From Pseudomonadota bacterium (GTDB lineage Bacteria; Pseudomonadota; Alphaproteobacteria; Rhizobiales; Beijerinckiaceae), in NCBI GenBank assembly GCA_020161575.1, contig JAIUNR010000006.1, positions 186,001-250,000 on the forward strand: 64,000 nt of DNA, in the 5' to 3' direction. Of this stretch, positions 17,184-26,700 are shown one piece after another (positions within the stretch are counted from its first letter, which is position 1; the number at the start of each line of letters is the position of its first letter). The position numbers and the translations under genes are program-made. The notes below the pieces were generated by a model that was not told where the DNA came from, made no database searches, and worked only from the letters and a program-made list of their open reading frames with translations.

Positions 17184-17912
17184 ATGGCTCGCTCTGACCG
17201 ACTCATGGCCCTGACGCAGGCGCTGAGACGCCGTCGCCACCCGGTGACGGCGGCGATCCTGGCCGAGGAAACGAGCGTTTCCGAGCGGACGATCTACCGC
17301 GACATCGCCAGCCTTCAGGCTTCCGGCGTTCCGATCCGGGGCGAGGCCGGGGTTGGCTATATCCTTGAGGCTGGTTTCGATCTGCCCCCACTGATGTTCA
17401 CGCCGGAGGAATGCGAGGCGTTGATGCTCGGCGCGCGGTTCGTTCGTCATCGCGGCGACAGCGTGCTCAAGCGCGTCATCGATGACGCCATCGCCAAGAT
17501 CGAGGCGGCGCTGCCGGATAATCTCCGTCTCGGGTTGCGCGAGGCTTCGCTCTACGCACCGTTCTTCGGCTCCTTCCCGCAGGACACGATCGCCTCAGAG
17601 GAATTGCGCCGCGCCGTGCGCGAGAACCGCAAGATCCGCATTCATTACCGCGATATCCAGGAGCGCGAGAGCCTGCGCGTGCTCTGGCCGGTCCTGCTGG
17701 GCTATTTCGAGCGCAGCCGCGGCCTTGTCGCCTGGTGCGAACTCAGGCAGGCCTTCCGCACCTTCCGCACCGACCGCATCCTGAAGCTCGAAGTGCTCGA
17801 CGAGCGCCCGCCGCGCCGTCGCGCCATCCTGCTGCGCGAATGGGAAATCTATTGGGAGGCGGAGCGCGCGCGCGAGCGCGAGGCAGGTGTCTGCCTGCCG
17901 CCAGCGCCTTAG
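17184..17912 (+). CDS. HTH-WYL transcriptional regulator (YafY family)
   Basis: Cytosolic DNA-binding regulator of 242 residues. Residues 6-60 form a DeoR/HTH_11 winged helix (SVSERTIYRDIASLQASGVPI is the recognition region), followed by a linker and a WYL domain (about 138-208; RIHYRDIQERESLRVLWPVLLGYFE carries the degenerate WYL strand, WPV replacing W-Y-L). The ligand is unknown. It stands divergent to the metaxin-like GST with a perfect palindromic operator between them. The stop codon TAG is formed by the first bases of an intergenic repeat. Confidence 0.9.
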   Translation: MARSDRLMALTQALRRRRHPVTAAILAEETSVSERTIYRDIASLQASGVPIRGEAGVGYILEAGFDLPPLMFTPEECEALMLGARFVRHRGDSVLKRVIDDAIAKIEAALPDNLRLGLREASLYAPFFGSFPQDTIASEELRRAVRENRKIRIHYRDIQERESLRVLWPVLLGYFERSRGLVAWCELRQAFRTFRTDRILKLEVLDERPPRRRAILLREWEIYWEAERAREREAGVCLPPAP

Positions 17913-18014
17913 AGCGGATATCGATTTGCCTCGATCAGATCGCCCGCTCTATCTTTTTGTTTTGACGCCTTTTCTTTCGATCAACCGGCAGCCACTTGAT
18001 CGGAAAATGCTCTA
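17910..18014. repeat. intergenic repeat between convergent genes, with inverted ends TAGAGC/GCTCTA
   Basis: A 105-bp AT-richer element fills the whole gap between the WYL regulator and purN. Its ends are inverted (TAGAGC at 17910-17915, GCTCTA at 18009-18014), and an inner hairpin pairs AGAGCGG (17911-17917) with the later CCGCTCT, followed by ATCTTTTTGTTTT, so it can also act as a terminator. The terminal TAG supplies the stop codon of the regulator on the plus strand and, on the minus strand, that of purN. Composition and layout match short dispersed repeats I associate with Rhizobiales; no second copy is visible here. Confidence 0.6.
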
Positions 18015-18695
18015 GTCCGGCTGAGCGAAACCGAAAACCCTGTTGCCCTCGATGCGCAGAACCCCGCGAGCCAGCGCCGCGAGGCAGGCGGGATAAAGGG
18101 CGTGCTCGCCGGCGAGAACGCGCGTGCCGAGGCTTTCGGGCGTGTCATCGTCGAGAACGGGCATGGCGGCCTGCGCGATGATCGGGCCTTCATCCATGCC
18201 GGGTGTGACGAAATGCACCGAACAGCCATGCAGTTTCACGCCGGCTTCCAGCGCGCGGGCATGGGTGTCGAGCCCTTTGAAGAGCGGGAGGAGGGCAGGG
18301 TGGATGTTGATCATCCGCCCGAACCAGCGATTGACGAACCCGTCGGAGAGGATGCGCATGAAGCCGGCGAGGCAGACGATGTCGATCTTCTTCTCTTCCA
18401 GCACATGCTGCATCGCCGCGTCGAAAGCCGCGCGGTCCTTGCCGAAGGGCTTGTGATCGATCACGCAGGTCTCGATCCCGCTTTCGCGCGCGATGGCAAG
18501 TCCGCCCGCATCGGCTTTGTTGGAAAGGACCAGCGCGATCGTCGCCGGATAATCCGCCGCCTTCGCAGCCTCGACCAGCGCGGCCATATTGGAGCCGCGC
18601 CCGGAAATGAGGATCGCGACCCGTTTCTTCGCAGGGGGCACAAAATCGTCACGCGAAGCGGCAGCCGCTTCGCCTGATCTTGCTCCGCCCGTCAC
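18012..18695 (-). CDS. purN: phosphoribosylglycinamide formyltransferase PurN
   Basis: Third step of purine synthesis: formylates GAR to FGAR with 10-formyl-THF. The 227-residue protein has the substrate loop ISGRGSNM (30-37) and the catalytic triad Asn130, His132 (INIHPALLP) and Asp168 (GMDEGPI). It has about 20 extra N-terminal residues compared with E. coli PurN (212), because I placed the start at GTG 18695, which overlaps the purM stop (GTGA). No other good start lies between this and [10 protein letters not shown]. Forms the purM-purN operon. The stop codon falls inside the adjacent intergenic repeat. Confidence 0.93.
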   Translation of the reverse strand: MTGGARSGEAAAASRDDFVPPAKKRVAILISGRGSNMAALVEAAKAADYPATIALVLSNKADAGGLAIARESGIETCVIDHKPFGKDRAAFDAAMQHVLEEKKIDIVCLAGFMRILSDGFVNRWFGRMINIHPALLPLFKGLDTHARALEAGVKLHGCSVHFVTPGMDEGPIIAQAAMPVLDDDTPESLGTRVLAGEHALYPACLAALARGVLRIEGNRVFGFAQPD

Positions 18696-19774
18696 AGCGC
18701 GAGCTTTCCGCGCGGGCGCACCAGGGGTTCGGCCTCGGCGCGGATGATCGTGCCGACGCGGCTGACCTTCTCGCCGAGGGATTCGAGCGTCGCGGCAATG
18801 GCATCCGCCTCGGCGGGGGCGACGGCGATCACCATGCCGATGCCGCAATTGAAGGTGCGCAACATTTCATGTTCCGCCACGCCGCCGGTGCGGGCCAGCC
18901 AGCCGAAAACCGGCGGCGGGAGAATCGCGTCGAGATCGAGTTCCACGCCGAAGCCCTTGGGCAATACGCGCGGAATATTGTCGATGAAGCCACCGCCGGT
19001 GATATGCGCCAGCGCGCGGATACCCACGCCCGAAGGCGCGCGCAAAGCGGTGAGGAGGCTCTTCACATAGATGCGCGTGGGTTCGAGAAGCGCTTCGCCC
19101 AGGCTCTTTCCGGGCGCGAAGGGGGCGGGAGAATTCCAACCAAGTCCGCTCAGCTCGACGATCTTGCGCACCAGCGAATAGCCGTTGGAATGAACGCCCG
19201 ACGAGGCCAGGCCGAGCAGGATATCGCCCTCGCGGATCTCCTTCTCGCGCGGGAGCAGTGCGTCGCGCTCGGCGGCGCCGACGGCGAAACCGGCGAGATC
19301 GTAATCCTTCTCCGCATAAAGTCCGGGCATTTCGGCGGTCTCGCCGCCGATCAGGGCTGCGCCTGCCTGCTTGCAGCCTTCCGCGATACCCTTGACGATG
19401 GCGATTCCAAGTTCAGGCGTCAGCTTGCCGGTGGCGAAGTAATCGAGGAAGAAGAGCGGCTCCGCGCCCTGCACCACGAGATCGTTGACGCACATCGCGA
19501 CAAGATCAATCCCGATCGTCTCGTGGCGGCCGCTCTCGATCGCGATCTTCACCTTGGTTCCGACGCCATCATTGGCCGCGACGAGGATCGGATCCTTGAA
19601 TCCGGCGGCTTTCAGATCGAACAACCCGCCGAACCCACCGATTTCGGCATCCGCACCCGGCCGTCGCGTCGCGCGGACCAGCGGCTTGATCTTCTCGACC
19701 ATGGCGTTTCCGGCATCGATATCGACCCCCGCATCCGCGTAGGTGAGCCCGTTCTTGCCTGGCTGTGTCGACAT
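18692..19774 (-). CDS. purM: phosphoribosylformylglycinamidine cyclo-ligase PurM
   Basis: Fifth step of purine synthesis, closing FGAM to AIR with ATP. The 360 residues are close to E. coli PurM (345). The start [13 protein letters not shown], the ATP-site [10 protein letters not shown], and the segment [11 protein letters not shown] are all intact. ATG 19774 is chosen because the N-terminus [15 protein letters not shown] matches the family; the frame extends upstream only by chance. Overlaps purN by 4 bp and is divergent from the phosphatidyltransferase gene across 140 bp, which must hold the pur promoter. Confidence 0.96.
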   Translation of the reverse strand: MSTQPGKNGLTYADAGVDIDAGNAMVEKIKPLVRATRRPGADAEIGGFGGLFDLKAAGFKDPILVAANDGVGTKVKIAIESGRHETIGIDLVAMCVNDLVVQGAEPLFFLDYFATGKLTPELGIAIVKGIAEGCKQAGAALIGGETAEMPGLYAEKDYDLAGFAVGAAERDALLPREKEIREGDILLGLASSGVHSNGYSLVRKIVELSGLGWNSPAPFAPGKSLGEALLEPTRIYVKSLLTALRAPSGVGIRALAHITGGGFIDNIPRVLPKGFGVELDLDAILPPPVFGWLARTGGVAEHEMLRTFNCGIGMVIAVAPAEADAIAATLESLGEKVSRVGTIIRAEAEPLVRPRGKLAL

Positions 19775-19914
19775 GAAAAACTCCGCGCTCGCGCTTCCGG
19801 CGCCGTCAGGGCGCCTCCTTTGGCGCGAACAACCGCAAAAGCGTCCAAAAATCAATCCCGTGCCGTCACAAGGCCGCCCTGAACTGGGGACATGACAAAA
19901 TTGCCGCAATCGGC

Positions 19915-20463
19915 ATGATGCTGTCCGCCATGACGATCGCCAATGCCCTGACCCTGCTCCGCCTGTGCCTCATTCCCTTAATTGTGGTGCTCATCCATGA
20001 AGCGAGCTTCGCACTGGCGACGGTGGCTTTCATCACCGCCGGACTCACGGATGCGCTCGACGGGTATATCGCGCGCCGCTTCAACCAGCGTACCGAGATC
20101 GGCGCCTATCTCGACGCGCTGGCTGATAAGTCGCTGATCGCGGCGAGCTTCATCGCGCTGGTCTATGTGCAACTGGTGCCGTTCTGGCTGGTGGTGCTGG
20201 TGATTTTCCGCGATCTCATGATCGTCGGGGCGGTAGCCATCGCCTGGCTGATGCAAAATCCCATTGCCATCGAACCGCTCAAGGTGTCCAAAGCGAATAC
20301 CGCAGCGCAGATCGTGGCTGTCGCGGCGACGCTCGCGATCAAGGGGTTTGCGCTCGCGCCGGATGCGCTGGTCCTGCCGTTTCTGCATTTCACCGTCGCC
20401 GCCTTGACCGTTCTTTCTGTGACGGCCTATTTCGCAAGGTGGTTCCGGCATATGTCGGGGTGA
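19915..20463 (+). CDS. CDP-alcohol phosphatidyltransferase family protein (PgsA-like)
   Basis: Integral membrane enzyme that swaps CMP of a CDP-diacylglycerol for an alcohol, most likely glycerol-3-phosphate. The 182-residue protein has the complete catalytic signature D-x2-D-G-x2-A-R-x8-G-x3-D-x3-D in [18 protein letters not shown] followed by AYLDALADK, and about six TM helices. Alternative products within the family include cardiolipin or phosphatidylcholine, which the motif cannot separate. ATG 19915 and ATG 19930 (MTIANALT) are both plausible; neither has a convincing ribosome-binding site. It is upstream of the PerM and hdaA genes, probably one transcript. Confidence 0.87.
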   Translation: MMLSAMTIANALTLLRLCLIPLIVVLIHEASFALATVAFITAGLTDALDGYIARRFNQRTEIGAYLDALADKSLIAASFIALVYVQLVPFWLVVLVIFRDLMIVGAVAIAWLMQNPIAIEPLKVSKANTAAQIVAVAATLAIKGFALAPDALVLPFLHFTVAALTVLSVTAYFARWFRHMSG

Positions 20464-20489
20464 CCCGCCCCGCGGGCAAGGAGGCATCG

Positions 20490-21590
20490 ATGACGCTACA
20501 ACGCCAGCTCGGATTCTGGGGGTTCTGTCTCGGCGCGTTCGCGCTTTTCCTCTATCTCTTCTCCTCGGTGCTGCTCCCCTTCATCGCGGCCCTCATTCTC
20601 GCCTATCTCCTTGATCCCGTTGTCGACAGGCTGGAAAAACTGGGGATGGGCCGGCTTGCCGCCACCTGCCTGATGCTCGGAGTTTTCGTCCTGATCTTCG
20701 TGGTGATGCTGCTTGCCGCAGCGCCGCTGCTGATCAACCAGCTCTCGGCCTTGATCGCGAAGATGCCGGATTATCTCGCTCGCCTCCAGACACTGGTCAC
20801 CGAGCATGGCGAACCACTCTTCGAGCGGTTTGGCGGCGCGGGCAGGCTCAAGGAGATGCAGGGGCAACTTGCCGCCGGCGCGGGCGAAGGGGCGAAGTGG
20901 CTGGGCGGATTGGTGACATCCCTGCTTTCCGGGGGGCAGGCCATTCTCGGCGTGATCTCCTTGCTGGTGATCACGCCCGTCGTCGCCTTCTACATGATCC
21001 TTGACTGGGACCGGATGATCGCGCGGCTCGATTCCTGGCTTCCCCTCGCGCATCGCGATACCATCCGGGAGCTTGTTTCGGAGATGGATCGTTCGGTGGC
21101 GGGCTTCCTGCGCGGACAGGCGACGATCTGCCTTCTGCTCGGTCTTTTCTATGCCATCGGCCTGAGCCTTGTCGGGCTGCATTTCGGCTTCCTGATCGGC
21201 ATCCTTTCGGGGATCATCAATTTCATTCCCTATGTTGGTTCGTTGACGGGGCTTGTGCTCGGCGTCGGCGTCGCGCTCGCGCAGTTCTGGCCGGACTGGG
21301 CCATGGTGGCAGGGGTTGTCGGGATTTTTGCCGCGGGGCAGTTCATCGAGGGCAACATTCTCCAGCCCAAGCTGCTGGGCAATGCATTGGGGCTGCATCC
21401 CGTCTGGCTGATGTTTGCCCTGCTCGCCGCCGGTTCGCTTTTCGGCTTCGTCGGCGTGATGCTTGCCGTGCCGCTGGCGGCCGTGATCGGTGTGCTCGTG
21501 CGCTTTGCGTTGCGGCAATATCTCGTCAGTCCGCTGTTCCACGGCTATCGGGTGAAGGCTGATCCCCCAGGCGAGGTGATTGATCCGTGA
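20490..21590 (+). CDS. AI-2E/PerM-family transporter
   Basis: Multi-TM membrane protein of the AI-2E exporter (PerM/YdiK) family, 366 residues. Two N-terminal helices contain SSVLLPFIAALILAYLLDPV, a soluble region lies around residues 95-155, and there are C-terminal helices with the conserved INFIPYVGSLTG segment and the LLGNALGLHPVWLMFALLA stretch. The family exports small molecules or exchanges Na+/H+; the substrate here is unknown. The ATG at 20490 has an AAGGAGG ribosome-binding site, so the longer open frame from 20439 is not used. It overlaps hdaA by 4 bp (GTGA), an arrangement conserved in Rhizobiales. Confidence 0.9.
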   Translation: MTLQRQLGFWGFCLGAFALFLYLFSSVLLPFIAALILAYLLDPVVDRLEKLGMGRLAATCLMLGVFVLIFVVMLLAAAPLLINQLSALIAKMPDYLARLQTLVTEHGEPLFERFGGAGRLKEMQGQLAAGAGEGAKWLGGLVTSLLSGGQAILGVISLLVITPVVAFYMILDWDRMIARLDSWLPLAHRDTIRELVSEMDRSVAGFLRGQATICLLLGLFYAIGLSLVGLHFGFLIGILSGIINFIPYVGSLTGLVLGVGVALAQFWPDWAMVAGVVGIFAAGQFIEGNILQPKLLGNALGLHPVWLMFALLAAGSLFGFVGVMLAVPLAAVIGVLVRFALRQYLVSPLFHGYRVKADPPGEVIDP

Positions 21591-22279
21591 CCTTAGGCGA
21601 TCAGTTCGTCCTTCCGCTTGATTCGGCACCCAGCTACGGGCGCGAGGATTTTCTTGTCGGAAAATCCAATGAGCGTGCGTTCGATCATATTGCGCGCTGG
21701 CCGCATTGGCTGGCGCCAGCCGCCTTGCTGATCGGCCCGGAAGGTAGCGGCAAGACGCATCTGGCGGCGATCTTCGCCACGCAATCTCATGCGCGCATGA
21801 TCCGGGGGGATCACCTCACATTGGCCAATGTCCCCGAAATCGCGCGTAACCGGGCCGTCGTTCTTGAGGATTGCGACCGCTTTCCGCCGGACGAGGTGGC
21901 CCTGTTCCATTTGTTCAACCTCGCGCGCGAGACCGGGCTCTTCCTCCTGTTGACGGCACGTCTGCCACAAGGGGATTGGGGGGTTGTCCTGCCGGATCTT
22001 GCCTCACGGCTTCGGCTGCAACCCGGGTTTGCCTTGCTTGAGCCGGATGATTCCTTGCTGGCGGCGCTTTTCGTCAAGCACATCGCGGATCGCCAGATCC
22101 ATGTCGATCAAGGCGTTGTGGCTTATGCGCTCGCACGGATCGAGCGTTCTTATCGCGCGGTGCACGAATTGGTGGCTACCGTCGACAAGCTCTCGCTGGC
22201 GCGTAAGCGTCCCGTGACTCGTGCACTCGTCGCCGAGGCTTTGGGCCGGCCGGCAGAGGATTCCGACCGGCAGGATTGA
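21587..22279 (+). CDS. hdaA: DnaA-homologue HdaA (regulatory inactivation of DnaA)
   Basis: AAA+ protein related to DnaA domain III without the DNA-binding domain; with the DNA-loaded beta clamp it stimulates DnaA-ATP hydrolysis and so limits re-initiation. The 230 residues hold a clamp-binding peptide at the N-terminus (QFVLPL, 6-11), Walker A GPEGSGKT (50-57), a Walker B-like VVLEDCD (91-97), and the sensor and lid helices. The start is GTG 21587, overlapping the upstream stop. Clamp motif plus context (PerM neighbour) support HdaA over DnaC-like loaders. In many relatives ppk follows; here the next genes are an AT-rich ORF and a LysR gene. Confidence 0.88.
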   Translation: MTLGDQFVLPLDSAPSYGREDFLVGKSNERAFDHIARWPHWLAPAALLIGPEGSGKTHLAAIFATQSHARMIRGDHLTLANVPEIARNRAVVLEDCDRFPPDEVALFHLFNLARETGLFLLLTARLPQGDWGVVLPDLASRLRLQPGFALLEPDDSLLAALFVKHIADRQIHVDQGVVAYALARIERSYRAVHELVATVDKLSLARKRPVTRALVAEALGRPAEDSDRQD

Positions 22280-22564
22280 TCAGATCAGAAAGTCTGCTCG
22301 CGCAAGGATGTGCAGGTCTGTGGCCGTTGGATACTCGACTATTGTCGGATTGACTAAACGATTCTTTTCTATTTTTTCTGCTAAATTGAGATACTCATTA
22401 GCAATTTCCTCGAGGATTTCACAGAATTCTCCTGCCTCCTGCACTTTTGATATGTCTTGAACGTATCCTTCGAGCATGATCTCTAGGCTTTGCACTTGAA
22501 TCAACTGCGATTTTACGGAGGTAATCAGCAAATCCAGGCCCATTTCGGTGTTCTTCTGTGCCAT
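22280..22564 (-). CDS. hypothetical small acidic helical protein in AT-rich DNA
   Basis: A 94-residue ORF with no family I recognise. The predicted product is almost entirely helical and acidic in the middle (EFCEILEEIANEYLNLAEKIEK, about 46-67), with a hydrophobic heptad pattern compatible with a coiled coil, and a less ordered C-terminus. No signal peptide or TM helix. Base composition is visibly lower in GC than the flanking genes and codon use includes many A/T-ending codons, which suggests recent transfer. Its stop is adjacent to the convergent hdaA stop (no intervening base). ATG 22564 is preceded by a GGGG stretch that may serve as ribosome-binding site. Confidence 0.6.
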   Translation of the reverse strand: MAQKNTEMGLDLLITSVKSQLIQVQSLEIMLEGYVQDISKVQEAGEFCEILEEIANEYLNLAEKIEKNRLVNPTIVEYPTATDLHILARADFLI

Positions 22565-22657
22565 GGTGTGTCCCCGTTGTCTTGAGTCTTATGAACGCCC
22601 CACACCATCGGAAAGTAATTTGTCAAAGAGTGGTAGTGCTGGATTGGGAGATGTGCT

Positions 22658-23584
22658 GTGCAGAATCCGCACAATAACGCAGGCAGGATTCCTCTCGAGG
22701 AGATTCAGATCTTCGTAGAGGTGGCCGTTGCAGGCTCTTTCACGGCTGCCGCAGAGAGGCTGAATCTCTCGCATTCCTCGCTCAGTCGTAAGGTGGCGTA
22801 CCTCGAGGATTGGTTGGGGATGCGTCTTTTTGAGAGGCGCGCGCACGGCGTTCAACTCACCCAGGAGGGGGTAGGATATTTCCTCCAGTTCCGCGATGGT
22901 CTCGACATTGTGAACGGCGCGCTCTCAAAACAGCCCCGCCAAGCCTCGACCAATATCGTCCATGTCGCGCTGTTCAATAATTTTGCGACGGCATGGCTTT
23001 TTCCCAAGCACCGCATGCTTCTCGCCCGAACCGGCGGGGTCCGGCCACGCTATATCTTTGACCGCCGCCCGACCGATTTCGCGGACGGCACCGATCTTGC
23101 GATGCGCTACGGGATGGGCGATTGGCCCAAAACACGTGCGGTCCGGATTGCAAGGGAGGATCTCGTCCCGGTGGGCAATGCGGTTGTTGTCTCGGAAATT
23201 GGTCTTGATGCCCAGCCGGAAGCGCTGCTCGATTTCCCCTTGATCCATCTCATTGGCGAAGGGGCGTGGCGCTCATGGTTTTCCTCGCATGGTATAGCCT
23301 ATCGGCAGCGGCCCCATGACTACGTTTTTGAAGATCAACTTCTCGTGACCGCCGCCACCGAGAACGGCGTGGGTATAGCGCTCAGCCGAATTGGTGTGCA
23401 AGGCGCGATCGCGGAGGGGAGGCTGTTTGCGCTGTCCCAGCACATGATACCCGGCGACGCGGCCTATTATCTGGTCAGGCCTGTTGGTCGCCCGCTAAGC
23501 CCAGCAGCGAAGATCTATGCCCGCGAGGTGCTGCGCGAGGCGGGGGTTGCCGAAGCAGAGAGGTCTGCCTTCATCAATGATTGA
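22658..23584 (+). CDS. LysR-family transcriptional regulator
   Basis: 308-residue LysR regulator with an N-terminal winged helix (about 13-72; FVEVAVAGSFTAAAERLNLSHSSLSRKVAYLE is the HTH) and a periplasmic-binding-like co-inducer domain (about 100-300). The overall style (LFERRAHGVQLTQEG; late EDQLLVTAATENGVGIAL) is that of the GcvA/AmpR group. The start is GTG 22658 with GGGAG just upstream. There is no obvious divergent target; the neighbouring 94-codon gene is divergent across 93 bp and is the only local candidate. Together these two genes interrupt the hdaA-to-dnaE interval and may be an insertion. Confidence 0.88.
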   Translation: MQNPHNNAGRIPLEEIQIFVEVAVAGSFTAAAERLNLSHSSLSRKVAYLEDWLGMRLFERRAHGVQLTQEGVGYFLQFRDGLDIVNGALSKQPRQASTNIVHVALFNNFATAWLFPKHRMLLARTGGVRPRYIFDRRPTDFADGTDLAMRYGMGDWPKTRAVRIAREDLVPVGNAVVVSEIGLDAQPEALLDFPLIHLIGEGAWRSWFSSHGIAYRQRPHDYVFEDQLLVTAATENGVGIALSRIGVQGAIAEGRLFALSQHMIPGDAAYYLVRPVGRPLSPAAKIYAREVLREAGVAEAERSAFIND

Positions 23585-23598
23585 TCCGGCGGTTCGGC

Positions 23599-23638
23599 TT
23601 GACAGGGTCGGAAACGCGCTCTAGAACAAAACAAGAAC
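23599..23638 (+). promoter_or_regulatory. sigma70 promoter with overlapping LexA (SOS) box
   Basis: A -35 TTGACA (23599-23604), exactly 17 bp, then a -10 TAGAAC (23622-23627). The sequence GAAC-AAAACAA-GAAC (23624-23638) is the direct-repeat LexA box of alphaproteobacteria (GTTC-N7-GTTC read on the other strand) and overlaps the -10 and the expected start of transcription near 23634. LexA bound here would block initiation, so downstream genes (micropeptide and dnaE) should be DNA-damage-inducible. The motif match is direct; regulation is inferred. Confidence 0.8.
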
Positions 23639-23663
23639 ATTATGTCGCGAGCGGAGCTGGATG

Positions 23664-23765
23664 ATGCGGGCTGTGGAAGACATGATCGAGCTGGCTTCGA
23701 TCGGCGCGTTTTTCGTTATGATGGCGGTGTGGAGCGGCGTGACGACGAATTGGCCGCTGGTCTGA
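23664..23765 (+). CDS. SOS-controlled single-pass membrane micropeptide (SidA-like candidate)
   Basis: Short ORF of 33 codons (34 if the ATG three bases earlier at 23661 is used). GGAG at 23653-23656 is 7 bases before ATG 23664, favouring that start. The peptide has a short charged N-terminus (Arg2, Glu5, Asp6, Glu9), one hydrophobic helix (about residues 10-26, rich in Ala, Phe, Met, Val and ending in Trp-Ser-Gly), and a short tail TTNWPLV. It lies about 27 bases after the inferred start site of the LexA-controlled promoter and 17 bp ahead of dnaE. Size, topology and SOS control resemble Caulobacter SidA, a 29-residue inner-membrane inhibitor of division acting on FtsW. Homology is not established; it could be a leader peptide for dnaE. 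Confidence 0.62.
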   Translation: MRAVEDMIELASIGAFFVMMAVWSGVTTNWPLV

Positions 23766-23782
23766 AGAGAAGGAAATACGCG

Positions 23783-26700
23783 ATGACGAAGGGACCTGGC
23801 TTCGTCCATCTGCATGTTCATTCCGCCTTCTCCCTGCTCGAGGGGGCGCTTCCCATCGCCAAGCTCGCAAAGCTTGCCGCTGCGGACAAGATGCCAGCGC
23901 TGGCGCTGACGGATACGAATAACCTCTTCGGCGCGCTTGAATTTTCCGAGAAGCTCGCGGGGTCGGGCATCCAGCCGATCACCGGCATCGAGATGATGGT
24001 TGATTTCGGCGATCGGCCTATCTACCGGAACCGGCCCAATTCCGTCCTTGAGGGGCGTGGATCCCTTGTCCTGCTCGCGGCGACGCCCGAGGGCTATGCC
24101 AATCTGATGACGCTCTCGAGCCGTGCCTTCATGGAAACACCGTCACAAGACGGCATTCATCTGCCGGTTTCCGCGCTCGCGGGCCGCACCGATGGATTGA
24201 TTGCGCTGACTGGCGGCGGGATCGGCCCCGTCGACCGGGCTTTCGGAATCGGTGGGGTCGATCTGGCCCGTGCGCGGCTTGGCACGATCCGGGATCTCTT
24301 CCCGGACAGGCTTTATGTCGAGATCGAGCGGTTCGGCTTGCGCGAGGCGCAGAGGATAGAAACACGCCTCATCGACCTCGCAGTGGACGCAAAACTCCCG
24401 CTGGTCGCCGCCAACAACGTCTATTTCGGCTCGGCGGCGGATTTCGAGGCGCATGATGCCTTGCTCTGCATTGCGGGCGGGGTGTCCGTCGAGGAGGCGG
24501 AAAGGCGTCGGTTGACGCCGGAGCATCGTTTCAAGACGCGCGCAGAAATGTCTGAGATATTTTATGATATTCCTTTCGCGCTGGAGGCGAGCGTGGAGAT
24601 CGCGCAGCGCTGCCGGCAACGTCCGCGCACCCGCAAGCCGATCCTGCCGCGTTTTACCCTGGGAACCGACGAAGGTGCGGAAGCCGCCGAGTTGAGGCGG
24701 CAGGCGGAGGAGGGGCTGGCCGCGCGTCTTGCCGCGCATGGGCCGGCGCCTGGCCTCTCGGTGGCGGAATACGAGGAGCGGCTTGCCTTCGAGCTTTCCG
24801 TCATCGAGCGGATGAAATACCCAGGTTATTTCCTGATCGTCGCGGATTTCATCAAATGGGCCAAGGCGCAGGGCATTCCGGTTGGGCCCGGTCGTGGCTC
24901 GGGTGCGGGGTCGCTTGTCGCTTGGTCGCTCACCATCACCGACCTTGACCCTCTGCGCTACGGCCTCTTCTTCGAGCGGTTTCTCAACCCGGAACGTGTC
25001 TCCATGCCGGATTTCGACATCGATTTCTGTCAGGAGCGGCGCGACGAGGTTATCCGCTATGTTGTCCGGCGCTATGGCACGCAGCAGGTCGCGCAGATTA
25101 TTACCTTCGGTTCCCTGCTCGCGCGCGGCGTCATGCGTGATGTCGGGCGCGTGCTCGGCCTTCGCTACAGCGAGGTCGACCGCCTGACCAAGCTGGTGCC
25201 GCAGAATCCCGCCAATCCGATCACGCTTGAGAAGGCGATCGAGGAAGAGCCGCAGCTGCGCGCGGCCGCCGCCGAGAACGAGGCGGTGGGGCGCATGCTC
25301 GATATCGCCCAGAAGCTGGAAGGGCTCTACCGCCACGCCTCGACCCATGCCGCCGGCATCGTCATCGGCGATCGGCCGCTTGATCAACTCGTGCCGCTCT
25401 ACCGTGATCCGAAATCGGATATGCCCGTCACCCAGTTCAACATGAAATGGGTGGAACCGGCGGGGCTGGTGAAATTCGACTTTCTTGGTCTCAAGACCCT
25501 CACTGTCCTGCAAGGGGCGGTGAACCTGCTGGCGCGACAGGGGCGGGAGGTCGACCTGCTCAAGATCCCGCTTGATGATGCGCCGAGCTACGCCATGCTC
25601 TCGCGCGGGGAAACGGTTGGCGTGTTCCAGGTGGAATCGGGCGGCATGCGGCGCGCGCTCGTTGATATGAAGCCTGACCGGATCGAGGATATCATCGCGC
25701 TTGTGGCGCTCTACCGGCCGGGGCCGATGGCGAACATCCCGGTCTATTGCGATGTCAAGCACGGGCGCCGCGCGGCGGATTACGCGCATCCCATGCTCGA
25801 ACCGATCCTCGAGGAGACCTGCGGCGTCATCGTCTATCAGGAACAGGTGATGCAGATCGCCAAGGTCATGTCGGGCTATTCGCTCGGCGAGGCGGATATG
25901 CTCCGCCGCGCCATGGGCAAGAAGATCAAGGCCGAGATGGACGCGCAGCGCGCTCGTTTCGTTGAAGGCGCCAAGGCGAACAACGTCACGGAGGCGGATG
26001 CCGACGCGATCTTCGACCTGCTCGCGCGCTTCGCGGATTACGGCTTCAACAAGTCCCACGCCGCTGCCTACGCCCTCGTCTCCTACCAGACCGCCTATAT
26101 GAAGGCGAATTATCCGGTGGAATTCCTCGCGGCGTCGATGAGCCTCGAGCTTTCCAATACCGACAAGCTGGGCGAGTTCCGGCGCGAGGCGCACAGGCTC
26201 GGCATCCGGGTCGAAGCGCCGGATGTCAACCGCTCCGATGTCACCTTCGACGTGCGTGGCGGTGCGATCCTCTACGCGCTCGCGGCGATCAAGGGGGTGG
26301 GGAGCGAGGCAGCGCGCTCCATCGTCGTGGCGCGCGGAGACAAGCCTTTCAAATCGCTTGCGGATTTCGCACGGCGGATCGATCCGCGCCTGCTCAACCG
26401 CCGCACGCTGGAGCAGCTTGTCGGCGCTGGCGCGCTCGACAGCCTCGAAGCGAACCGGGGAAAGCTGGTCGCCGGGCTCGATGCCATTCTCGCCGAAGCG
26501 AACGCACATGGCCAAGAGGTGGCGAGCGGGCAGGGCGGCCTCTTCGGCGGCGGCGAGGGGGCACCGCTCGTGCTGCCGGATGCCCCACCGCTGACCTTGC
26601 CGGAACGTCTGCGGCGCGAGCATGCCGCCGCCGGTTTCTTCCTGTCAGGCCATCCGCTCGATCAGTTCGCGGATCTGCTGGAACGCGCGCGGATCGGCGA

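Noticed and set aside
23642-23782. Extended N-terminus of dnaE starting at 23642
   Set aside because: The extra 47 residues are not like DnaE, overlap the SOS micropeptide frame, and ATG 23783 has a proper ribosome-binding site and the conserved PHP start.
24143-26623. 826-codon open frame on the minus strand opposite dnaE
   Set aside because: Fully inside dnaE, composition typical of antisense frames in GC-rich DNA, no recognisable motif.
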